Notes under the pieces: model-generated
What the model saw: the letters and a program-made list of their open reading frames with translations, nothing else
Told to the model about the DNA's origin: nothing
Databases searched by the model: none
Assembly: GCA_010093605.1 (NCBI GenBank)
Contig: MU004185.1
Coordinates: 703,334-767,333 of the forward strand
Length of the DNA stretch: 64,000 nucleotides
From: Lophium mytilinum
Taxonomy: Eukaryota > Ascomycota > Dothideomycetes > Mytilinidiales > Mytilinidiaceae
Direction: 5' to 3'
Position numbers and translations under genes: made by a program
Shown here: positions 45,616 to 56,354 of the stretch, piece by piece
Layout: each line of letters opens with the position of its first letter
How positions within the stretch are numbered: the stretch's first letter is position 1

Positions 45616-48600
45616 ATGGCTGTCTGCGGGCGCCTAGTACGCCGCACGCCAGCTCTTCTTCGCCAATGCCGTTCTCCTGCTCCTCCAGCGGCATTCCGTG
45701 CTTTCTCTAGCGCATCGTCTCCATTCACTGCTCTGAGGGCTAGCTATGACTCAACACCTGCGTCCCGACAGCTGCGAGCTTTCTCCAAAATCGCCGCCTT
45801 CAATGCCTCAAACGCTACCCAGGAGGCTCCCAATGCCAAAGCTTACCTCGACAGCGGTGCTATTCTCGGCGCACGCAACCTTGTTGACGTCTCCAAGGTG
45901 CTCGTGATTGGTAGCGGAGGTCTCAGCATTGGCCAGGCAGGCGAGTTCGACTATTCAGGTACGTCTCACACAACCAGATCTCTGGAATAGCCCTATAACT
46001 GTCCCCAGGGTCACAAGCTCTCAAAGCGCTGAAGGAGGCCGGTGTCCGCTCCGTCCTTATCAACCCCAACATTGCCACGATCCAAACCTCGCACGTTCTC
46101 GCCGACGAAATCTATTACCTGCCCGTCACGCCCGAGTATGTCGAGTACGTTATCCAGAAGGAGCGGCCAGACGGCATATTCCTTAGCTTTGGTGGTCAGA
46201 CCGCCCTCAATCTCGGCGTCAACATGAACAAGAAAGGCCTCTTTGAGAAATACGGTGTCAAGGTCTTGGGGACGAGCATCAAAACCTTGGAAACGAGTGA
46301 AGACCGTGACCTCTTCGCCAAGGCTCTTGGGGAGATCGACATCCCAATTGCCGAATCCATTGCAGTGGGCACCGTGGACGCAGCACTGGACGCCGCAGAG
46401 AAAATCGGATACCCCATTATTGTACGTGCGGCATACGCCCTGGGTGGGCTGGGTTCTGGCTTTGCGAACGATGCGGAGGAACTCAGGAATTTGTCTGCAA
46501 GGTCATTGACACTTTCTTCGCAAATCTTGGTGGAGAAGTCATTGAAAGGATGGAAAGAGGCCGAATATGAAGTTGTCCGTGATGCCAGCGACAACTGCAT
46601 TACCGTCTGCAACATGGAAAACTTCGACCCCCTCGGCGTGCATACCGGTGACAGCATTGTCGTCTCTCCGAGTCAAACGTTCAGCGACGAAGAGTACCAC
46701 ATGCTCCGCTCTGCCGCAATCAAGATCGTTCGCCATCTTGGTGTAGTTGGCGAGTGCAATGTACAGTACGCGCTACAACCCGACGGGCTGGACTATAGGG
46801 TCATCGAGGTCAACGCCCGTCTATCAAGGTCTTCCGCGCTTGCCTCCAAAGCCACAGGCTATCCTCTCGCCTATACTGCCGCCAAAATTGGGCTCGGACA
46901 CACCCTCCCGGAACTCCCCAACGCTGTTACCAAGACCACCACGGCAAATTTTGAGCCCAGTCTGGACTACGTCGTCACTAAGATGCCTCGATGGGATCTA
47001 GCCAAGTTTCAACATGTCAAAAGGGACATTGGAAGTTCCATGAAGTCTGTGGGAGAAGTCATGGCAATTGGAAGAACATTTGAAGAATCCTTCCAGAAGG
47101 CTTGCCGACAGGTTGATCCCAAGTTCTTGGGCTTCCAGGGAGACAAATTCGAGAACTTGGACGACTCATTGAAGAATCCTACTGATCGCAGGTGGTTGGC
47201 CGTCGGCCAGGCTTTGATGCACGAAGGCTACACCGTGGACCGGGTTCATGACCTTACGAAGATAGACAAGTGGTTCCTCTACAAGCTGCAGAACATTGTG
47301 GATTGTACACACGAACTCGAAGACATAGGCAGCTTGTATGGCCTGAAGAAGGAGGTCATTCTGAAGGCGAAGAAGCTTGGATTTTCCGACCGACAAATCG
47401 CCAAGGCCGTCAATACAACCGAAGACGAAGTTCGAGCGCGTCGGAAGGGTTTTGGCATCAAGCCTTGGGTCAAAAAGATTGATACTCTAGCCGCTGAATT
47501 TCCTGCAGACACTAACTACCTATACACGACATACAATGCCTCGTCTCACGACGTGACCTTCGACGACCATGGAACGCTTGTTCTTGGGAGTGGAGTTTAC
47601 CGCATCGGAAGTTCCGTGGAGTTCGATTGGTGCGCTGTAAATGCTGCTACCTCACTGGCAAAGCTCGGCAAGAAGACTGTTGTGATTAATGTAAGTTTGA
47701 TTTTTGTTTTTCTCATGTCTCCTGGAAGTTCGTGCCGCCATTCTGGACGCCAAAAACTCGACACACTCACCCAGGACTGGATCTCGGGTGCACATATGTT
47801 TGCCACCACCTGAGGGACCTCAACGACTTTCCGAGTCTTTCAAAGCGAACACCTTTGGTCTCGGTCATTTTTCTGAGAATGGACTGAGGCACCTCAAGCG
47901 GTGGCAGACAGACATATGGACTGGAGGTTCATGCGACCTCACTGTCTCGTTTGCACATCTGTCTGCCACCGCTTGACTGGCTTCAACAACTTTTCAAGTC
48001 GCCCAAAGCGAACACCTTCTGTCTCATTCAGATTCCTGATAATGGACTGGGCCACCTCAAACAGTGGCACCACAGGTGGGAGTCTGGACGGTCTTACCCT
48101 GGGATGGGCGCGCCTTCCTTCCAGACTCCCACCTTCCTCCTGGGAGGACACCCTCACGTCAGGATTCTCAACAAGATGGCCTCTCTCAACCCTCACACTC
48201 TGCCCACTTGTTCTGCCAAATCCGCCTTCTCACTCACATTTGGTCTGAATCGAGTCCCTTCATCTTCCTTGTAACTGGTTTGAAGCGAGCCTCGGCGGAT
48301 AGGGCATCTTCGAAAAGTCCTTTCCAATCCTCAGCCGTCGCTGTCAGTTGGCCTCTAACCAGTTTGAACGGAACTCCTCCAGCTCCTCACTATGGAGTCT
48401 TGCGGTGCTACTCAAGCCCAATGGCACTGGTCGCTGTTCATTGTGGCTCTCTGGTGCTGCCTGGACGATACTCCTTTCTATCAGAAGCATCTCCTCTTTG
48501 CTCAGTTCTTCCCGACTCTCTATGAACTCGAGTCGGTCGCTTCTGGAGCTTCTATTGTCTTTGCAGCTGGTCTCTTTGAGGTCCTCATGTCTACCACCTC

Positions 48601-51360
48601 ACCTGCACCTCACTTCTTCAAGACTTTACCAACAAACTTCTCCTCTCGCTGGGCTATCTATGTCATTGTACTTGAAAAAGGACTTTCTCGCCCCCGCGTG
48701 TACATCGGTTCCGGCACCTCAACGTCAGGAGGCGTCCGCGGCCGGCTTCAACAATACGACGATGGCCTTTGTATCCCCAAATTCGTTCAGTCTTCCCTAG
48801 ACGAAGGGTTCGAAATGGTCCATAAAGGACTTCTCTGCTGGATTCCCATACCGCCCCCCGCATTGGTACCTACCTATCGCCTTCTTTTTGTCGCTCTTGA
48901 AGCTACTTTCACCTACATGTTCTGGACCATGAAGGCCACCAAGGGTGATTATGGGATGGGGCATATGTGCCTTTGGGATCGTACCACATTAGCCTACGAC
49001 GGATTGTGCTCTCACTGCTCCTTGAACGAGGGCATCCGAGGCGATTTCGACCTATCTGCCGAAGAACTCGAGGCCCTCGCCGTTGTGAAAGAGGAAAAAC
49101 GCCTTCTGATCAAAGCTGAAAATGCTACCAATTGGCACTTCAAGCAGATGGAGACCAACTACGATGATTACATAGGTTACAACGTCGAGAGGAAAGCCAG
49201 ATGGAGAGCTGAGAACCCAGGACATGACGCAGCAGTTCAAGCAAGGCGCATCGAGGAGGCTCGTGCTGCACTTACCTTCCATTGTGTACCATGCGACCTC
49301 TCATATGGCACCAAGAATTCACTGGACATTCACCTGGCGTCTGCTATGCATTCCCGGAAGCTGCAGGAGACCGAAGACACGCCGTTCAAATGCGGACCCT
49401 GCAACAAGGCCTTTGCGAACCAGCAGAATTTGAACCGCCACCTCCCGACCGCACGCCACAAAGCAAACGTGGCGGCCGCCCTCCCGAGCCCTGCGCTCGG
49501 ATAGGGGGGTAATGAAGAAAGCTCTTTTTGGACCCATTTTGGACTTCCATCATACTCACTCAGCACACCTTCCCGCCGCCGTCTGAGGTGGCCCGACGAC
49601 TTTTCCAGCATCGCCAACCCCAGCATTTCCCATCCCGCTCAGCCCGCCGAAGGCCTCCTGACGGCGGCAAGCCGCTGTGCGCAAAAGCCCTTTTTGGACC
49701 CCCGGACGTTGGACGACCTGCGACATTTTTTTTTGTATCACATTGTGTCAATCGCTAACTTGAGACCAAAAGTTCAATCCCGAAACCGTCAGCACAGGTA
49801 TAACGATTTTTACTCAATTACTAAAAATTTATCTAATTTACATTTTAGATTTTGATATCGCGGACAAATTGTATTTCGAAGAACTTAGCTACGAAAGAGT
49901 TATGGACATCTACGAGCTCGAATCAGCTAGCGGCGTCGTTGTGTCTGTCGGTGGTCAACTGCCCCAGAACATTGCCCTGAAACTGCAAGAGACTGGGAAG
50001 GCTAAAGTCCTCGGAACTGATCCGAACGATATCGACAAAGCCGAAGATCGCCACAAGTTCTCGCAGATCCTCGATTCGATAGGCGTCGACCAACCCGCTT
50101 GGAAAGAGCTGACCTCATACGAAGAGGCGCAGGCTTTTGCCAATTCCGTTGGATACCCTGTGCTTGTTCGCCCAAGCTACGTTCTGTCTGGAGCTGCCAT
50201 GACGGTGATCCGGTCCGAAGATGAGCTGAAGGACAAGTTGTTGGCCGCGAGCGAAGTCTCTCCCGACCATCCCGTAGTGATCACTCAGTACATCGAAGGC
50301 GCTGAAGAGATTGACGTTGATGCAGTCGCGTCGATCGGAAAAGTACTAATACACGCCGTGAGCGAGCACGTGGAGAACGCGGGTGTGCACTCCGGTGACG
50401 CAACACTCGTCTTACCTCCCGTAAACCTGAGCAAGCGTACCCTTGAGAGGGTCAAGGAGATCGCCGACAAAGTGGCCAAAGCATGGAGCATTACCGGACC
50501 ATTCAATATGCAAATCATCAAAGCAGCAGACCCCGAAGGCGGAGAACCGAAGCTGAAGGTCATCGAATGCAATCTGCGCGCTTCGAGGTCGTTTCCATTC
50601 GTCAGCAAGGTTCTCGGCACAAATTTCATCGACGTTGCCACAAAGGCTCTCGTTGGAAGGGAAGTTCCAGAGCCAGTAGATCTCATGGCAGTGAAAAGGG
50701 ATTATCTGGCAACGAAAGTGCCGCAATTCTCTTGGACCCGCCTTGCAGGCGCAGACCCTTATCTTGGTGTTGAAATGGCTAGCACAGGAGAGATGGCCTG
50801 CTTCGGAACAAATCTCGTCGAGGCATACTGGGCTGCAATGCAATCCACCATGAACTTCCGCCTCCCACAACCTGGAGAAGGTTTATTGTTTGGAGGCGAC
50901 ACTACTAGAATGGAGCTTGCCAAGATTGTAGACTACCTCAACCCCCTCGGCTACAAACTGTACGCCGCAAATCAAGAGGTAAAGCAACACCTAGAGCAAT
51001 CCTCCAATGACGGAAGTGTCAAGGTGGAAGTTATTGAGTTCCCCGTTGAAGATAAGAGGGCTCTCCGAGAAGTGTTCGCGAAGTATGATGTCCGTGGAGT
51101 GTTCAACCTGGCCAAAACACGTGGTGCCTCTCTCGTAGACGAGGACTATGTGATGCGCAGGAACGCAGTCGATTTTGGTGTGCCTTTGTTCATGGAACCT
51201 AAAGTGAGTATACCTGCTTGTTCTTCCAGCCTGCTTGCTAACAAACACCCAGACTGCGGTCCTCTTCGCTCAATGTATGAGCGAGAAGCTGCCACTCAAA
51301 GACGGAATCCCCAGTGAAGTGCGCCCATGGAGTGATTTCATCGGCGGACGACCGTTGTAG
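45616..51360 (+). CDS. cpa2: Arginine-specific carbamoyl-phosphate synthetase, large subunit (mitochondrial), with an endonuclease-bearing intron
   Basis: Exons 45616-45958, 46009-47690, 49773-49797 (25 nt), 49849-51203, 51253-51360; 1,170 aa. It makes carbamoyl phosphate from ammonia (from the small subunit), bicarbonate and two ATP, for arginine synthesis. The Arg-rich start [20 protein letters not shown] is a mitochondrial presequence. Two homologous ATP-grasp halves begin at [28 protein letters not shown] and [37 protein letters not shown]; each has its GGQ motif ([27 protein letters not shown]). Splicing of introns 3 and 4 gives [24 protein letters not shown], an exact family match. There is no aspartate transcarbamylase fusion, so it is the arginine, not pyrimidine, enzyme. 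Intron 3 is 2,082 nt and carries another gene; all others are about 50 nt. Confidence 0.95.
47782..48072 (+). repeat. Imperfect tandem duplication, ~163-bp unit
   Basis: Unit 1 (from 47782) and unit 2 (from 47945) share blocks in order: TCTCGxxTGCACATxTGTxTGCC, CTTCAACAACTTTTC-like, CAAAGCGAACACCTT, AATGGACTGxGxCACCTCAA and AxCGGTGGCA-like. The second unit breaks off near 48072. It is noncoding and upstream of the nuclease-like ORF. Confidence 0.75.
48074..48134. repeat. Perfect 15-bp inverted repeat with 31-nt loop
   Basis: Arms AGGTGGGAGTCTGGA (48074-48088) and TCCAGACTCCCACCT (48120-48134) are exact reverse complements. It follows directly after the tandem duplication, so it may mark an element end or form an RNA hairpin in the pre-mRNA. 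Confidence 0.85.
48587..49504 (+). CDS. GIY-YIG nuclease-like protein with two C2H2 zinc fingers, nested in a cpa2 intron
   Basis: 305 aa, intact and intronless. GIY-YIG domain: [24 protein letters not shown] has the two motif halves as AIY and YIG, followed by the conserved Arg in [11 protein letters not shown] and a candidate catalytic Glu in [18 protein letters not shown] Cys/His segment follows ([26 protein letters not shown]), then a charged helical linker and two C2H2 fingers, each Cx2Cx12Hx5H ([23 protein letters not shown] and [23 protein letters not shown]). This is nuclease plus DNA-binding fingers, the layout of a homing endonuclease. The frame is open upstream to a Met at 48392, but the added 65 residues are hydrophobic and family-unlike, so I chose Met 48587. 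How the ORF is expressed from inside a sense-strand intron is unclear. Domain call is firm; activity and mobility are inference. Confidence 0.8.
   Translation: MSTTSPAPHFFKTLPTNFSSRWAIYVIVLEKGLSRPRVYIGSGTSTSGGVRGRLQQYDDGLCIPKFVQSSLDEGFEMVHKGLLCWIPIPPPALVPTYRLLFVALEATFTYMFWTMKATKGDYGMGHMCLWDRTTLAYDGLCSHCSLNEGIRGDFDLSAEELEALAVVKEEKRLLIKAENATNWHFKQMETNYDDYIGYNVERKARWRAENPGHDAAVQARRIEEARAALTFHCVPCDLSYGTKNSLDIHLASAMHSRKLQETEDTPFKCGPCNKAFANQQNLNRHLPTARHKANVAAALPSPALG
49520..49701 (+). repeat. Short direct repeat and inverted repeat after the nuclease-like ORF
   Basis: AGCTCTTTTTGGACCC (49520-49535) and AGCCCTTTTTGGACCC (49686-49701) differ at one base. Between them GCCGCCGTC (49575-49583) pairs with GACGGCGGC (49660-49668). 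These may be the 3' end of the mobile unit. Confidence 0.65.
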
Positions 51361-51642
51361 AGAGGGCAAACGGATGGCATTATGTTGAAGGTTTGATAGG
51401 TGCTATAATAAGTGCTTGCTTTGTTTCGTGTATATATTTTCTCACACTCTTGCTTAGGCGTAGGTCAGAAAAGTTTGGGTCACGGGAAAAACTACCACGG
51501 CCATCAAGATTAGGTCAAGGATGTCTTTCTCAAATTCGATGCTCTAGGTATTGCGTCGCTTGAGGCGCTTTAGTCGATGTTAATGAAATACCGCTATACA
51601 CAACAACCCTTCCTTCCCTATCGGCACGATTAGATCATACAG

Positions 51643-53689
51643 CTATACCAGGGTCAACTCGTCCAGAGAATCGTCGTCGTCCTCGTACATGTCGATTGCG
51701 CGTTTCAGTCCGGAACTTCGACTCGGTGTGTGTTGAGACTTGGCCGGAGCTCTCACACCCGAAACTCGACGGTACTTTGGTCTCGATCCAGAGCGCCCAC
51801 TCGAGTGTTGTCGATGGCTAGACGTCTTCGGTGAAGCCATAATATTGCTGATGCTAACAAGATTTGAAGCAGACGACCAATCAAGCTCGTCATCTGATTC
51901 CTGTTTCACGATCGGCGTTTTCGCAGCCCGTGGTGTCGCCGCCATCAACTGCGGATTGTGTTTTTCCAGCGAGGATCTAGCCTTGGATTTGCCAGATGAT
52001 AGCCCTGAATGTCTTCCGCTGATCGATTTCCTACCGGTACTTCCCATAATTTGTTTACGGGCAGAGGGGGTCCTTTGAACTGTCACGGGCTCCGTGTGTT
52101 GCGAGACCTCAGGAGAAGAATGCGATTCTATCGAGTCCTGTGGAACCGGAACTTCTGGCGAATCGCTCTCGCTCGATGCATCTAGTTGGTCAGACAGCAT
52201 GTGTGCAACATCTGGAGCTGCTGGTGCGCCAAGGTTCCAGTCCTCCAGGTCGGGAGAATTACGATCGACCGTCGCGTCCGGTGGTAAAGCTGCAGTTCGT
52301 TGCGATTGTGGTTTCCGGAACGGGCGCTGACGAGTTTGAAGTGGCGAGCTAGGGACACTGAAGTCCCGAGTCATCTGGGGAATTAAATCTTGAGCGGACT
52401 CTGAATCTCTCGAAATGGATCTCTCTCTGCCAAATGCGGGCTCGGCCAACTGTTCTTCGCCCTGATCGGGCGGTATCCTGATTGACTCTGCGGAGCCTGG
52501 ACTCTGGTTCTTTAAGTGCTTGTGGTAATGGTGCTGGACAATCCATGGAGGGCGGTCTGGCCAGTATGAGCAAATTGTCGCCCATGGGAATTGGTGGTCC
52601 TCCTTGAGCTCCAGTAGTAGTATATTGTCTTCATCGGAGAACTGATAGCGAGACTTCCGGCCTTTGTAAGCCCTCTTAGCAGATGTGTTCGCAGAGTATT
52701 GGCGAGATCTGTCTAGGTAAGTTGGGAAGTTATGCTTGTTGCCCTCTTCCTCATCATCTTCCTCGTCACTAGCGTATTCTGGGTCTTCTCCATGACTGTC
52801 CACGTGAGGCGATGCATTGTCTCTAGGAAGAGAGCGTCGCTCTGTTGCAAAGCGTCGAGAGACTGGCCGGACCAGGCGCACTCCTGCAGTTGGGTCTGGG
52901 ACCGCCCAAATACTCCCGGTTTGCGGCGAGACGGGTCGAGGTGGCAGAGAACGGGGGAGCGGCTGAGACACATCACGGCTAAGTGGTGTATGTTGAGGCA
53001 ACGGCGGAGCACTCCAGAGAGAACTCAAGACAGGTGGACTAGACTGCCATTGGGCAATGAATTGCGCAATCTGCATTCCAATGCCTCGTCCTAATGCCTC
53101 GATCGCAGCAGCTTCAGTCGGCTGTCGTCCCAGGGGAGTTGTATGTTCGACTTGCGACGGCCGCTGCATCCGACTGTGAGCAGTGCTTTCGCCGGTGGCA
53201 GTGGGCTGTGTGGCCTTTACAATGGTGTCGTCGCAGGTCGCAGTGTCCTCCATCTCTACGCCTTGATCAAGTCCCTAATATCGAAGTCAGAGCTTGCGCA
53301 AAGCATACTTGGGCGCGAGAGGCAAGAGAATAATCGGAACCTACCAAAGCTACAACCTCGCCACTCTCCGATCCCTCGGTGTCATCGCTGTCGCTGATGG
53401 TACCAACCATGTCGTCTGCAAAGGCTCTCAGGATGGCACCAGCCTCACCCTCCCCCACGTCCTGCTCATTCCTCATCCGCGAAATGTGACCATTATTCAC
53501 AACTATTTCGCCAGTCTGTAAGTCGATCTCGTCGCCGACGTTGGTGAAATCCTTTGTGTACTTCAGAAATATATTCTCAAAGGCGCCTTTGAGCCGATTG
53601 TCGTTGCGCGCGCGGTCACGATAGAGATCGGAAGAAGAGTCCGGCTCTTCTATAATAGCGATCCGGGGCCGTTTTGGCGGGCGTTCCAT
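51643..53689 (-). CDS. scm3: Scm3, CENP-A (Cse4) histone chaperone
   Basis: Exons 53689-53345 and 53274-51643; 658 aa. Scm3 deposits the centromeric H3 variant. The N-terminal signature DNRLKGAFENIFLKYTKDFTNVGDEIDLQTGEIVVNNGHISRM (about residues 30-75) is the Scm3 heart. Splicing joins GEVVAL to GLDQGVEMEDT in phase 0. A Myb-like segment KGRKSRYQFSDEDNILLLELKEDHQFPWATICSYWPDRPPWIVQHHYHKHLKN lies at about 322-377, as in other long filamentous-fungal Scm3 proteins; it probably helps DNA binding. The rest is disordered, Ser/Pro-rich and basic at the end. Divergent from ATG6 over 325 bp. Confidence 0.92.
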
Positions 53690-54014
53690 GGTGGAGTGTG
53701 TCGGTGGAGTGTGTTGGTGGGGGTGGTCGTGGTGTGTCGCGCTGGTGTAGTTGACACGAGCGTGGAGCGCGTTTGTCTTTCGGAGGAGCCAAGCCGCCAG
53801 ATAAAGTGCCAGGCCGTGCGTTCCAAGTTCACTCGGCTTGCCGATGCCCCTCGCGGCCCGTGACGACGAACTGATTCACCTGCACGACAGCTGCCTTCAC
53901 CACACTCCAAGCTAGCACAGATCATCTGCATAGCTTAGAACTGTCGCTTTCCACCCGCCCCCATGCTTCAAGCGCTGTAGGAAGCCTTCTCGCTGCACAT
54001 TCCCCTCCGCTGCA
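53690..54014. promoter_or_regulatory. Divergent promoter, SCM3 / ATG6
   Basis: 325 bp between two outward-facing start codons. A GTGTCGGTGGAGTGTGTTGG-type short direct repeat lies at about 53695-53720. No named motif. Confidence 0.45.
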
Positions 54015-55561
54015 ATGTATTGCCAGAAATGCAGAACGCCTGTTCGACTGGATGCATCTGTTGAGGAGCTCAACCCCGCCGCTTTTAAGCTCTTGACAGG
54101 TCGCTCTTCTCCTCCCTAATCCTCGAGGTCCTGTAACTGACCCCGATAGACCCCATCGTTCCAGCGCCTCATCCGGCCTCCACGACGGTCCCCCTTCGTC
54201 AAACACGCCTCGCATTCCCAGAGCAGCGCCGGGAAGACTACCAGAGCGCTGTGCATGATGCACGAGCACCTACCTTTAAACGAGCGATCCCACCAGGCCG
54301 CTTTGCTAAGAATGCATCGGTCTCCCCAAGCAAGATGGGCATGAAAGATAACCCCGCCATGTCATTCGTCATGCTCACCGAATCCCAAGTCGTTCAGAAG
54401 CCCAATATTACATGGGAAAACGGAGTAGATGAGGCCTCGCGCGATCCAAACGCACCTTCACCGGGCCCAAGGATTGCCGCCGAGATCGAGACCACCGACC
54501 GGCTGTACGAAATACTTTCTGCCCACTCCGACATTGACCATCCTATCTGCGTTGAATGCACCGACCTGTTAGTAGAAGGACTACAAAAGAACCTTGCCGG
54601 CGCTATAAAGGAGCGAGACGCGTATGTGGAGTATTTGCGGCGGGCAAACACCGACGTTCCATCCGATGAAGAACGTCAACAAGGTCTAGAAGCTTTGGAA
54701 CTTGCACGGAAGCAGGAGGCATCTAGCTTTGCAAAGCTTGAAAGCCTCGAGCGAGAGAAAGCTCTGCTAGACAGCCAAATTACCGCCTTGGACATAGAAG
54801 CACGAGAGCTGGATCAGATAGAGCAGGGCTTCTGGCATGAACGCAACTCGTTTGCAGGAACTCTGTCTGCTTTCCAAGACGAACGGGACAGGCTCAACAC
54901 TCGCTACGACCATGATGCCAAGCAGTTGCAGCGCCTACAGCGGACGAACGTCTACAACGATACCTTTTGCATCGGCCACGATGGGTTCTTTGGCACCATC
55001 AACGGGCTGCGTCTCGGTAGATTATCGAATCCGCTAGTTGAATGGGCTGAGATCAACGCCGCCTGGGGTCAGACTTGCCTGCTTCTTGCCACTGTGGCTG
55101 AACGGCTGGGCTTTTCTTTCAAGGGCTATCGAATAGTCCCCAGGGGATCCTCTTCTCAAATTGAAAAATTGGAATACCCCCAATCCCCTTCTGGAAATGA
55201 CCCATCACATCCGGTCAAACCAAAGGTCACAAAACTAGATCTATACTCTACTGGAGAGATGGGCTTAGGCTTTTTCTTGCATCGACGGATAGACGCCGCC
55301 ATGATTGCGTTTTTAGAATGCTTGCGTCAGCTGGGCGACTTTGTCGAACAGCCTCCTACACAAGGACCCGCAAATGCAGGTCATGGGTTAAGAATGCCTT
55401 ACGAGATTCACAAAGACAAAATTCACGACACTAGCATCAAATTAACCTTCCAACAGGAGGAGTCGTGGACAAAAGCCTGCAAGTATACGCTGACATGCTG
55501 CAAATATCTCCTCGCGCATGCGAGCAACACGACCACTCCTACTTCTCGAAGAAACGTGTAA
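54015..55561 (+). CDS. atg6: ATG6 / Vps30 (beclin 1) autophagy protein
   Basis: Exons 54015-54099 and 54150-55561; 498 aa. Atg6 is a subunit of the Vps34 PI3-kinase complexes in autophagosome formation and vacuolar sorting. The N-terminus MYCQKCRTPVRLDASVEELNPAAFKLLT has the CxxC pair usual for fungal Atg6. Then MSFVMLTESQVVQ, the coiled-coil region from ICVECTDLLVEGLQKNLAGAIKERDAYVEYLRR, and the evolutionarily conserved domain TNVYNDTFCIGHDGFFGTINGLRLGRLSNPLVEWAEINAAWGQTCLLLATVAERL with GEMGLGFFLHRRIDAAMIAFLECL. Length is normal. A later frame (55465-55821) overlapping the end is spurious. Confidence 0.95.
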
Positions 55562-55933
55562 GACGCTTGTTAGGTGGAGCGAAGATAATTATACCCCAGT
55601 ACTTTTGGATAGCCGAGGTCTTGCAAATACCAGGCGTTGTGAAAATGAGAGTGCGTGAAAGGAAATGCGGTGTTTGCGTAATAAATAATTTAGGGATAGC
55701 ATGGTGGTGCAGGCCTGACGGCGTATCTTACTCGCTTTCAGGGACTGTTGCAAAAGCTTATAGTAGGATGCTAACCCAGGTGTATAACAGAAGCATCCAA
55801 GTTATAGAAGTAGATATATAGAATTAAATTATAAGTAAACGCTCCAGAAATGCGCTTAAACTTGATTGTATAGTGTAAATATCTGAGCTAGAAATAGCAC
55901 ACTTACTATTAAATGTATAGAGTCGGTGTAAGA

Positions 55934-55934
<1 letters not shown>

Positions 55935-55981
<47 letters not shown>
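55935..55981 (+). repeat. (TAGA)n microsatellite
   Basis: About eleven perfect tetranucleotide units at the left edge of fold-back element A. Confidence 0.95.
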
Positions 55982-56313
55982 GAATTATATTACTTAAGTT
56001 CTATTATATACTAACAGTGATAGAGTTGTATGTCTACACTATATAATGCACGGTAAAACGCTTCTCTAACGTTTTTCTAACGTTATCTAATATCTCTTAT
56101 ATTGTAAGTTTAATAATAGCATAAGCGTTATAGCCTTACACGTAATAAGCTTAAAGCGTTCAAATAGAACAAAACTGTAAGCGTTTGAACGTGATACAAT
56201 AAACGTTAGATATCATTACAAGGATATTACAGAAGCGTTTTACAATGCATAAAATAGCGTATATATTTGCTCCGTTGCTATTAATATAGAATAGAACTTA
56301 CGCCCTACAATTC
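55982..56313. mobile_element. Fold-back element A with microsatellite-tipped arms
   Basis: 332 bp between inverted GATA and TATC arrays. Left end GGAATTATATTACTTAAGTT and the reverse complement of the right end GGAATTGTAGGGCGTAAGTT match, and similarity goes on past 100 bp (shared TAATGCAxxGTAAAACGCTTCT). Almost the whole element is an imperfect palindrome. Noncoding; related to element B. Confidence 0.75.

Positions 56314-56354
<41 letters not shown>
56314..56354 (+). repeat. (TATC)n microsatellite
   Basis: About ten units at the right edge of element A, followed by degenerate units to about 56395; complementary to the left array. Confidence 0.95.

Larger units (their letters stand above)
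47691..49772 (+). mobile_element. 2.08-kb spliceosomal intron carrying a GIY-YIG/zinc-finger gene
   Basis: Donor GTAAGT at 47691, branch GCTAAC near 49754-49759, acceptor AAAAG at 49772. It lies after residue 675 of the synthetase, between VVIN and FNPETVSTD. It holds a 163-bp imperfect tandem repeat, a 15-bp inverted repeat, the nuclease-like ORF on the sense strand, and short repeats after it. Element borders within the intron cannot be fixed: I find no convincing target duplication, only T-rich tracts near both ends (about 47697-47709 and 49727-49736). Calling it mobile is inference from the ORF and the lone giant intron among 50-nt ones. Confidence 0.6.

Noticed and set aside
48392-48586. 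Longer 370-aa form of the nested GIY-YIG ORF
   Set aside because: The added 65 residues are hydrophobic and do not look like the domain's lead-in; Met 48587 directly precedes it.
55465-55821. 118-codon frame overlapping the ATG6 3' end
   Set aside because: Wrong frame over conserved ATG6 codons and no family likeness after the stop.
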